DNA from: Collinsella aerofaciens
GTDB taxonomy: Bacteria; Actinomycetota; Coriobacteriia; Coriobacteriales; Coriobacteriaceae
Assembly (NCBI GenBank): GCA_008680965.1
Contig: NAKE01000001.1
Coordinates: 992,001 to 1,056,000 of the forward strand
Reading direction: 5' to 3'
DNA length: 64,000 nucleotides
Numbering within the stretch: the stretch's first letter is position 1; each line of letters opens with the position of its first letter. Below, piece by piece: positions 58,601 through 64,000 of this stretch. A model generated the notes under the pieces. That model saw only the letters and a program-made list of their open reading frames with translations, did not search any database and was not told the DNA's origin. The translations under genes were made by a program, and so were the position numbers.

Positions 58601-58815
58601 ACGGCCGCATCCCGGGGCTTAAGAAGGGCTTTCCCGGCGAGGGTGGCAGCATGGACTTCGACGCCCTGCTCGATCGCGTGGAGGCCGGCATCGCCGAGCG
58701 CCTGCACGAACTCGAGGCAGGCGACGTTGCCGCCGTCGACCCGACGTCGGCTCAGGCCGCGCATGCGCGCTGCTCGTATAACCACGAAGGAACGTTTGTA
58801 AGGAGGGACGTGTAG
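55627..58815 (+). CDS. addB: AddB-like subunit of the AddAB (RecBCD-type) nuclease
   Basis: With AddA this 1062-residue protein should resect double-strand breaks. Residues 1-600 are an inactivated helicase-like region (GRAVLLAPTFAELDLCR). Residues ~649-684 are six 6-residue repeats (AADDAK type). The C-terminal PD-(D/E)XK nuclease domain has LGGRIDRVDVD (about 890-900) and VVIDYKHRTG (Asp 908, Lys 910). The classical AddB C-terminal cysteine cluster is not seen: STCPLCWF lies before the nuclease and only one Cys (ARCSYNHEG) is in the tail, so an Fe-S cluster is doubtful. The ATG follows GGAGGA. addA starts 3 bases after the stop. Confidence 0.85.
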   Translation: MPVRIYTTNAGTDLSDAEAALLADLVARHGRAVLLAPTFAELDLCRHDAAEAGASLGIDYKTPTSWLRSLWELMGDGRSFVDNLQRQMLFSDMIDRRDDAALQPLSRSQGTVRMLARMARDVLPGVAGTGTERCCDNVCKPKPKSDAEARVFELLCAYARGLDRRDMVEPCEAADIMAGALADNLPGCARAVCVRGVTSFTYSLLELLSAVANNGGEVVVLLAREQAAMREELAAAFDVRGVLFEIAPLGEGAAAPQTASKSAAQPAFIEVAGPHARAHAYADAIDKLAKTHKESKDDKAAATPADPVRVLVVSARAPQLFGELASRLAARHIAAETVEFTAFSQSIAGRQFTALANLIERMKAADEGAASKTEWWPAPELTDWIYSPLSGADAVNARTFDKNMRLSRSKTTAGVKSLLQSVQGQVRGARKAASDENWFKNVLCVVSDVFQALWRDKPVTALKAMLAVAEALPDRSLGSLDGQARRQAEVALLRHVIGILMNGARALDVSQAAIVPVLDGIRTKVDKRSTAYDYETYEVDRAPRAQVRFASLADAAALRPGSYDAVLFADVDLDSYPLSHEEGPLATLTASLGREGVTLEPAALLRVRFGRAMQASRGPVALARVTHDRQARECYPAAVWTELRAHAEAADADKAADDARAADDAKAADDAKATGDAKAADADKAKCVGEGDIVRDFDPAAGEGLKRERVTCEAPQHLSAEAVPYLVLRRRDGEGEGAPLVPRLTSASQIEAYSTCPLCWFVSYRVKPQSIDAGFGNMEKGNFVHDVLEHLHARLPQEGMERVTPMNLPRAQGLLREVFAETLAEHAGKRGTEGPLVPLSPVEERQVAEILPQLEGVLAYESEALTPFAPRYLEFAFNELQVEYAGWPLGGRIDRVDVDAENRAVVIDYKHRTGVEEFKLADPTVRDEESGEAAIDDPRWLPPHTQTLIYAQAMRRALDLDARAALYFSTKGGKPALRGAASAELLEEERGDGRIPGLKKGFPGEGGSMDFDALLDRVEAGIAERLHELEAGDVAAVDPTSAQAAHARCSYNHEGTFVRRDV
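57571..57678 (+). repeat. 18-bp minisatellite inside addB
   Basis: Six tandem 18-bp units, type GCCGCTGACGATGCTAAG. Each encodes six residues, so copy changes keep the frame. Confidence 0.87.
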
Positions 58816-58818
58816 ACC

Positions 58819-61800
58819 ATGGATCTTTCGACTTTGATGCCGCAACAACTGCAAGTCGTCAAAACGCTCGACCGTCCGCTGTTTGTCTCGGCGGGCGCCG
58901 GTTCGGGCAAGACCTTTACCCTCACGCGCCGCATCGTCTACGCGCTCTCGCCCGAATCCGGTCCGTTTGTCGAGCATCTGGATCAGGTGCTCGCCATTAC
59001 CTTTACCAAAGATGCCGCGGCCGAGATTCGCGACCGCGTGCGTCGCGCGCTTATCGAAGAGGGTATGGACGAGGAGGCCCTGACCGTCGACGACGCTTGG
59101 ATCTCGACCATTCACGGTATGTGTTCGCGCATCCTGCGCGCGCATGCGTTGGAGCTGGGCATCGATCCCGAGTTCACGGTGCTTACCGATACCGATGAGC
59201 TTATGGATCAGGCTGTTGAGCATGTGCTGGCCCGCGCGACGGCGCCCGATGCCGCCCCCGAGCTCGCGGCATCGCTCAAGGCCCTCTACGCCTGGTATCC
59301 CATGACGGGCGAGGGCGGTCCCTTTGGCGCCGGCACGACCATCAAGGGTCTGGTGCGCGACCTGCTGGAGCTCTCGAGCCAGCTGCCGGGCGGTATGGAC
59401 GACGTGCGCGTGGCGCGCGGCCAGGCCGACACCTCGGCCCTTGCCGATGCCTATCGATCGGCGTTGGGCGCAAGCAAGGCCGCGACCGAAAAAGCGCAGA
59501 CGGCGCTCGATGCCATCGACGCGTTCGAGGCGAGCGGCAAGACCATGGCCGATGCGGCGCGACTCATGATGTCGTGCACCATGCCGCGCGCGAGCAAGGC
59601 ATTCCCTAAGGAGCAGGTGGAGCTACTCAAGGCAGAGGCCGCCGATGCGTTTATCAATATCGTGCTGGCCTGCGGCGGTCCCGCGCTCGAGGCACTGGTG
59701 GGGCTTGCCCGTGCTGTAGAGGCTGAGTACCGCGCGCTCAAGGCCGGCCAGTCTGCCCTCGACAACAACGATCTGCTGCGCATGGCCTACGAGGCCCTGC
59801 GCGATTACCCGGCCATCCGAGCGGCATACGAGGGTCGCTTTAAGATGGTCATGATCGATGAGTTCCAGGATACCGATCAGATGCAGGTCGACCTGATCCG
59901 TTACCTGACGGGTGCGGGGGAGCGCGCGTTGTGTACCGTAGGCGATGCACAGCAGTCGATCTACCGCTTCCGCGGGGCGGAGGTCGAGGTGTTCCGTCGC
60001 CAGGAGCGCAAGGTGGGCTCGTCTGCCGCGCCCGAGGCGACTGCCGCGGCCGACGCCCCTGCTGGCGAGCTCGTTAAGCTCGTGCGCAACTTCCGCAGCC
60101 ACGACGAGGTGCTACGCTATGTGGCTCGCGTCTTCGACGGCGACGACGGCGGCCTGATGCAGGGCTTTTTGGATCTTGAGGCGAGCGACGGCCGCAAGGA
60201 CACGCTGGTGGCAGACGTCTCGCGTCGTCAGGCCCTCTTTGTTGCCGGCGGCAGTACGCAGGAGCGCACACAGGCCAAGGCCCGCGCGATCGCAGAGCGG
60301 TTCCGCGCGCTTGCCGATGCCGGTCAGCCCCAGGGCGGCATGGTGCTGCTGCTGGGCCGCATGACCAACGCCGACGTCTATGCCCAGGCTTTCCGCGACC
60401 AAGGACTCGACTGCGTGATCGCGGGTGGCTCGGTCTTTGCCCAGGCAGCCGAGGTGCAGACGGTGCGCGCCCTAGTCTGCGCGCTCGCCAATCCGGCCGA
60501 TACGGCGCAGGGCCTTATGCCGCTGCTGGCCTCGCCGATGTTTGCGCTCGGCGCCCAGGAGTTCCTGGCGCTGGCGACCAAGCTGGACGACCAGACGGGG
60601 GAGACCTCGCGCCGCAACATCGACGCGGGCATCATGAGCGATTCCGATGTGCCGGGCTTGCAGAGCCTGCCGCTCGTGACGCGCGCCCGCGAGGTGCTAT
60701 GCTATGCGCTTCGTCGTGTGGGCCGCGATTCGTTCGCGGCGATCGCGCGCGACGTGGTCAACGCTTCGGGCTGGTTTGTGCGTCTGGCACAGCGTGGTCC
60801 CGAGGGCAAGGCCATTGCCGCCAACGTGCTCAAGGCGCTCGATGCTGTGGTTGAGGCCGAGGCCGAGTTCGGTAACTCGCCGCGCTCCATTGCGCTGGCC
60901 TTTGACCGCTTCCTGGCGGGCAAGGAAGCCCCGGGCGCGCTCAACGAGGAGGGTGACGGCGCGGTACGCATCATGACCGTGCATGCGTCCAAGGGCCTGG
61001 AGTATCCGGTCGTGGCGGTTGCGGAGTGCTTTGGCGTGCGCAAATCGTCCGGTGCGGCACAGATGGGTCGCGTCGAGGGCGGAGCGCAGGTCGTGGCACT
61101 GCCTGCACGCTTCGACGGCGTTAAACTCGCGGACGGCACGTTCGTAAAGGGCGATGACGTCAAAAAGCAGTTTGAGCACGCGTTTAAGGGCAAGGGCACG
61201 TCGCTGTGGCTGCCGCCAGAGCTCATGGAGGATGTCTGCGCGACGGGTTCTCCCGCCGAGGCATTTGCTCACTTGCGCAACGACGACCTGCAGCTTTCGC
61301 TCGAGGAGCGGGCTCGTCTGCTTTATGTCGCCATGACGCGAGCGCGCGAGCTGGTCATTCTGGCGATGGATGCCGGCGTGAGCCGCGGCAAGCTGTGCGC
61401 GCCGACCTTCGATGTCGAGACCGATCTGACCTACGACGTGCTGCGTCGTATTCTGCCGACGGACGGCCTGGACATGCCGCAGCTCGATGCCGACCGTTTG
61501 GTGTTCGACAACTCCCAGCCGGGCGACTACGAGCTCATCTCGCTGGCTGACTTTGCTTTTGGCGAGCAGTCGTTTGAGGCCAATGCTTCGCTTGATGCCG
61601 AAGGCAGGCTTGTCCGCGGCGATGCGGAGCCGGAGGGTGCCGGTGCGGATGCCCGCGCCGCCGTTCCCGGTCCTGCCGACCCCGAGCCCGATGCGTTTGA
61701 GCTCGTGTATCCCCAGGCGGTGGGCGTGCGCATGGGCACCTGCCCGTATCCGGCGCGCGATTCGTACAGCTACTCGTCAATTGCCGCGGCGCTGCATGCC

Positions 61801-62442
61801 GAGTCCGAGGACCGTGCCGCCGAGGCACACGTGCCCATGGACGAGGCCGGCGATGATGCGGAGTCGGATGGTTCCGAGATGACGGATGCGGACGTGGCTG
61901 CTGTCGAGCCCGCCGGCAACCCCATGGCGCTGGGCTCGGCGTTCCATGCCGCCTGCCAGTGGCTGATCGAGATGGGTGCCGATGAGCTGCCCGCCGCGCG
62001 TGCCGATGCGCTGGCGCGTCTGTGGCGCCTGACGCCGGAGCAGCGCGAGCGCTTCGACGTTGCCCTGGACCGCTGGCTCAAGTCGGCGGTCCGTGCCGAG
62101 CTGCTTGCCTGGCCGTGCGTTCGCGCCGAGGTGCCGTTCTTTTCGCTGGGCTGCGAGGACAAGGACATTGCCCGCTACGGTGCATATGCCGAGGGCGCCA
62201 TCGATGCACTGGCGACCGACCCGGCCGATCCGTCACGCGCACTGGCCATCGACTACAAGACGGGTGGCACGCCGGATGAGACACCCGACCAGCTGTTCGA
62301 GAAGCACGCCCTGCAGGCGCGCGTCTATTCGGATGTTCTGCACAAGGCGGGCTTTAAGACGGTGACGGTCAAGTTCGTCCGCGTGGAGCAGTCCGATCCC
62401 TCCAACCCCGCCGAGTCCCAGGTGGTCACCTACAACCTCTAG
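58819..62442 (+). CDS. addA: AddA helicase-nuclease
   Basis: A 1207-residue UvrD-type helicase with a C-terminal nuclease. Walker A is AGAGSGKTFT (residues 25-32), motif II IDEFQDTDQM (Asp 347, Glu 348), motif IV-VI blocks VHASKGLEYPVV and LLYVAMTRARELV, and the PD-(D/E)XK motif AIDYKTGG (Asp 1145, Lys 1147). It unwinds and cuts DNA ends until a Chi-like site, then loads RecA. The ATG is 13 bases after AAGGAGGG at the end of addB. Family length is 1150-1250. Confidence 0.93.
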   Translation: MDLSTLMPQQLQVVKTLDRPLFVSAGAGSGKTFTLTRRIVYALSPESGPFVEHLDQVLAITFTKDAAAEIRDRVRRALIEEGMDEEALTVDDAWISTIHGMCSRILRAHALELGIDPEFTVLTDTDELMDQAVEHVLARATAPDAAPELAASLKALYAWYPMTGEGGPFGAGTTIKGLVRDLLELSSQLPGGMDDVRVARGQADTSALADAYRSALGASKAATEKAQTALDAIDAFEASGKTMADAARLMMSCTMPRASKAFPKEQVELLKAEAADAFINIVLACGGPALEALVGLARAVEAEYRALKAGQSALDNNDLLRMAYEALRDYPAIRAAYEGRFKMVMIDEFQDTDQMQVDLIRYLTGAGERALCTVGDAQQSIYRFRGAEVEVFRRQERKVGSSAAPEATAAADAPAGELVKLVRNFRSHDEVLRYVARVFDGDDGGLMQGFLDLEASDGRKDTLVADVSRRQALFVAGGSTQERTQAKARAIAERFRALADAGQPQGGMVLLLGRMTNADVYAQAFRDQGLDCVIAGGSVFAQAAEVQTVRALVCALANPADTAQGLMPLLASPMFALGAQEFLALATKLDDQTGETSRRNIDAGIMSDSDVPGLQSLPLVTRAREVLCYALRRVGRDSFAAIARDVVNASGWFVRLAQRGPEGKAIAANVLKALDAVVEAEAEFGNSPRSIALAFDRFLAGKEAPGALNEEGDGAVRIMTVHASKGLEYPVVAVAECFGVRKSSGAAQMGRVEGGAQVVALPARFDGVKLADGTFVKGDDVKKQFEHAFKGKGTSLWLPPELMEDVCATGSPAEAFAHLRNDDLQLSLEERARLLYVAMTRARELVILAMDAGVSRGKLCAPTFDVETDLTYDVLRRILPTDGLDMPQLDADRLVFDNSQPGDYELISLADFAFGEQSFEANASLDAEGRLVRGDAEPEGAGADARAAVPGPADPEPDAFELVYPQAVGVRMGTCPYPARDSYSYSSIAAALHAESEDRAAEAHVPMDEAGDDAESDGSEMTDADVAAVEPAGNPMALGSAFHAACQWLIEMGADELPAARADALARLWRLTPEQRERFDVALDRWLKSAVRAELLAWPCVRAEVPFFSLGCEDKDIARYGAYAEGAIDALATDPADPSRALAIDYKTGGTPDETPDQLFEKHALQARVYSDVLHKAGFKTVTVKFVRVEQSDPSNPAESQVVTYNL

Positions 62443-62479
62443 CTCACCAGGGCCGTCCGCACGCCCAGTCTCCCCATAA

Positions 62480-62544
62480 CTTGCGGTGAAATAGTTCCTG
62501 TTTTACGGCCCAGCTGGCTCCATCAGGAACTATTTCACCGCAAC
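62480..62544. repeat. TTGCGGTGAAATA-family palindrome with extended arms
   Basis: The arms are 20 bp and perfect (TTGCGGTGAAATAGTTCCTG at 62481-62500 and its complement at 62525-62544). This copy pairs further than the others, where only the outer ~14 bp pair. It is 38 bases after addA and may act as its terminator. Confidence 0.85.
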
Positions 62545-62556
62545 TCAGAATCAGTC

Positions 62557-62607
62557 GGGGGTGCGGATTACGCGGATGAAGTTGCCAATCAAGGGTGCGG
62601 ATTACGC
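62557..62607. repeat. Direct repeat of GGGTGCGGATTACGC
   Basis: GGGTGCGGATTACGC occurs at 62559-62573 and 62593-62607. The first copy, GGGGGTGCGGA, equals the first 11 bases of the IS3 element's terminal repeat at 1569. It may be a remnant of such an element. Confidence 0.6.
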
Positions 62608-62617
62608 AAATTTACAC

Positions 62618-62646
62618 TTGACGTTCATCTCGGGTGGGCCTATAAA
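62618..62646 (+). promoter_or_regulatory. Promoter of the second antiterminator/PTS locus
   Basis: TTGACG (62618-62623), 17-bp spacer, TATAAA (62641-62646): a near-consensus sigma-A promoter. Confidence 0.85.
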
Positions 62647-62657
62647 TACATGTGATA

Positions 62658-62689
62658 GGTTGTTATCCCTTTGGGGAGCATGGCCATCC
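62658..62689 (+). promoter_or_regulatory. Candidate RNA antiterminator site (RAT) 1
   Basis: GGTTGTTATCCC...GCATGGCCATCC resembles the LicT/SacY/BglG RAT hairpin (consensus GGATTGTTAC...GCAGGCAAAACC). It lies just after the likely transcription start and ~45 bases before the terminator at 62736. Confidence 0.5.
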
Positions 62690-62735
62690 GGATTCCGTTC
62701 GTTATTCAATTGCACATATATTCGGGTGTCACTTT

Positions 62736-62791
62736 AGGGCATGACCGTAGGCAAGTAGGGTGCTGCTTTCTGCCGAGGTCATGCCCTTTTT
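62736..62791 (+). terminator. Leader terminator before the antiterminator gene
   Basis: AGGGCATGACC pairs with GGTCATGCCCT (11 bp perfect) around a 34-base loop with its own small stem, then TTTTT. Placed between promoter and gene, it fits control by antitermination. Confidence 0.8.
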
Positions 62792-62840
62792 GTTCAGCTC
62801 CGAATGAGTGCCCTATCATCAAGAGAGGAGGTGCATCGAT

Positions 62841-63695
62841 ATGCTGGCGATCAGAAAGCTCAACAATAACGCCGTGATTTGTCGAGATAGTCGCGGTCGC
62901 GAGGTCGTGGCGCTCGGCAAGGGTGTCGGCTTCGGTGGTGACTTCCCCCGGGAGCTCGCGATGGACCATATCGAGCGCACGTTCTATAGCATCGATGCCG
63001 AGGGGCAGCGTATCATGCAGGATCTTCCTGCCGATGTGGTGCTGTTTACGGCAAAGATCATGGATATTGTAGAGAACGAGCTGCCTTACGAACTCAGTCC
63101 CAACGCCGTGCTCATCATGGCCGACCATATCGCCTTTGCGATTGCGCGGCAGAGGAAGGGCATTCGTTTTGATATGCCCCTTACCTATGATGTGCAGCAG
63201 CTTTATCCGCTGGAATACAAAATCGGCCGCTACATTACCGCGCGCGTGCGGCAGGAGTTGGGCGTCGAGCTGCCGCGCGAAGAGGTGGCAAGCATCGCCA
63301 TGAATTTGGTCAATGCAAAGACTGGGGCAGAGGTTACTGTGGCAAGCGATCGCGCCCAATCGTTTGAGCGCCTGCTCAACGATGTCACTGATATCGTCGA
63401 GTACGATTTCCGTACCATCATCGATCGGGAGTCTTTTGAGTTCTCACGGTTTGCGACACACGTGCAGTATCTGTTCAAGCGTATCAAGGGTAACGATAGC
63501 CTCAGCAGCGCCAATTTGCCGCTTTATGCGAATTCGCGCGAGGAGTTTCCCGAGCTTGCGCAATGCATCGACCACATCTGTACCTATATGAAGCGGGAAT
63601 GGCATACGGAGCTCACCGACGAGGAGAAGCTTTACTTCATGCTCCATGTCAACCGTATCTGTACGAAGGCGGAATCCGGCACAGCCGGACGCTGA
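62841..63695 (+). CDS. BglG/LicT-family transcription antiterminator
   Basis: A 284-residue antiterminator. CAT domain LAIRKLNNNAVICRDSRGRE (about 1-55), then two PRDs with His in ADHIAFAIARQRKG and LHVNRIC. It is distinct in sequence from the LicT-type protein at 38344. The ATG follows GGAGG by ten bases. It controls its own leader terminator and the PTS gene 106 bases downstream, which has the best RAT in the window. Confidence 0.92.
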   Translation: MLAIRKLNNNAVICRDSRGREVVALGKGVGFGGDFPRELAMDHIERTFYSIDAEGQRIMQDLPADVVLFTAKIMDIVENELPYELSPNAVLIMADHIAFAIARQRKGIRFDMPLTYDVQQLYPLEYKIGRYITARVRQELGVELPREEVASIAMNLVNAKTGAEVTVASDRAQSFERLLNDVTDIVEYDFRTIIDRESFEFSRFATHVQYLFKRIKGNDSLSSANLPLYANSREEFPELAQCIDHICTYMKREWHTELTDEEKLYFMLHVNRICTKAESGTAGR

Positions 63696-63710
63696 CAACC
63701 CAGGCCAGAA

Positions 63711-63743
63711 GGATTGTAACCTGTGTTAGGGCAGGGCATGACC
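63711..63743 (+). promoter_or_regulatory. RNA antiterminator site (RAT) 2
   Basis: GGATTGTAACCTG...GGGCAGGGCATGACC closely follows the BglG-type RAT consensus (GGATTGTTACTG...GCAGGCAAAACC). Hairpins ACGAGA/TCTCGT and GCCACGA/TCGTGGC (63753-63786) follow, without a clear T-run. Confidence 0.7.
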
Positions 63744-63801
63744 TCCGAAAGTACGAGAACCATCTCGTGCCACGACGATTCGTGGCGTAAAAGGAGGAAT
63801 G

Positions 63802-64000
63802 ATGACTAACTATCAAAAACTCGCCCAAAGAATCATCGAAGAGGTGGGCGGCAAGGCGAATGTTTCAAGCGCGACGCATTGCATGACGCGTCTGCGCCTC
63901 GTTCTTAAGGACGAGGGGCTTGCAGATGACGCCAAGCTCAATGCGATTCCCGAAGTGATTAGCGTGGTGCACGCTGGCGGCCAGGTGCAGCTCGTAATCG
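63802..64000 (+). CDS. PTS EIIB(CA), beta-glucoside type, 3' partial
   Basis: The first 66 residues of a PTS permease: MTNYQKLAQRIIEEVGGKAN, then the phosphorylated Cys in ATHCMTRLRLVL and the end of the EIIB fold (AGGQVQLVI). The gene runs out of the window. Position after a BglG-type gene and a RAT points to a beta-glucoside EIIBCA. The second of two adjacent ATGs is chosen; AGGAGG lies four bases before it. Confidence 0.87.
   Translation, partial: MTNYQKLAQRIIEEVGGKANVSSATHCMTRLRLVLKDEGLADDAKLNAIPEVISVVHAGGQVQLVI

Noticed and set aside
56221..59223. 1000-residue open frame antisense to addB
   Set aside because: It is a shadow frame; addB and addA on the plus strand carry helicase and nuclease motifs.

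Overview
The window is high-GC bacterial DNA with strong AGGAGG-type ribosome sites and frequent GTG starts. Its gene set is fermentative and oxygen-sensitive: a two-subunit transketolase, many PTS transporters, rubredoxin with a flavin reductase, AddAB, and FtsE/FtsX next to RNase R. This fits a gut Coriobacteriia genome, most likely Collinsella. That assignment is inference from gene content and protein style; there is no rRNA gene in the window.

Layout. 1-1442: transketolase subunits (the first cut by the window edge). 1569-2867: an IS3-family insertion inside a dispersed palindrome, which removed the stop codon of a zinc-ribbon membrane protein. 4030-9268: ftsE-ftsX, rnr and a serine recombinase. 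9668-14111: a MurNAc catabolic locus (murR, murQ, murP, mupG). 14204-17895: an ArsC-like reductase, two tRNAs (Gln, Glu), a TPR protein, smpB, flavin reductase and rubredoxin. 18362-19618: Nramp transporter. 20143-26330: gltB-gltD. 26674-31360: unknown protein, a nuclease-like protein, an amidohydrolase and a second zinc-ribbon protein. 31507-34536: csoR, copZ, copA with a CsoR-type operator. 35107-37350: DEAD-box helicase with a long RG-rich tail. 37813-42300: maltose/alpha-glucoside PTS operon (EIIA, LicT-type antiterminator, EIICB, GH4 6-phospho-alpha-glucosidase). 42494-50658: CPBP protease, YgiQ radical SAM protein, YoaK-like protein, iron alcohol dehydrogenase, M42 peptidase and a HipA-like kinase fused to a DNA-binding domain. 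50667-53567: mnmA, cysK and an Rrf2 regulator divergent from cysK. 53676-54413: an IS200-type element. 54452-62442: holin-like protein, YerC/TrpR-like regulator, addB-addA. 62618-64000: a second antiterminator/beta-glucoside PTS locus with recognisable antiterminator RNA sites, cut by the window edge.

The most unusual content is non-coding. (1) Eighteen copies of a ~60-bp palindrome (arms close to TCTCGATCTGTAACA and its complement) lie in five clusters with a very regular ~80-bp period. Clusters bracket the Nramp gene on both sides and the nuclease-like gene on both sides, and one unit carries compensatory arm changes. (2) Two giant hairpins (3804-3926, 47871-47998) share an almost identical core but have unrelated, perfectly paired outer arms. 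(3) Two further dispersed palindrome families (TTGCGGTGAAATA and a GGGGACGGAGGAAAACGGAT type) occur between genes. These are the best candidates for undescribed biology. Functions offered for them are inference.
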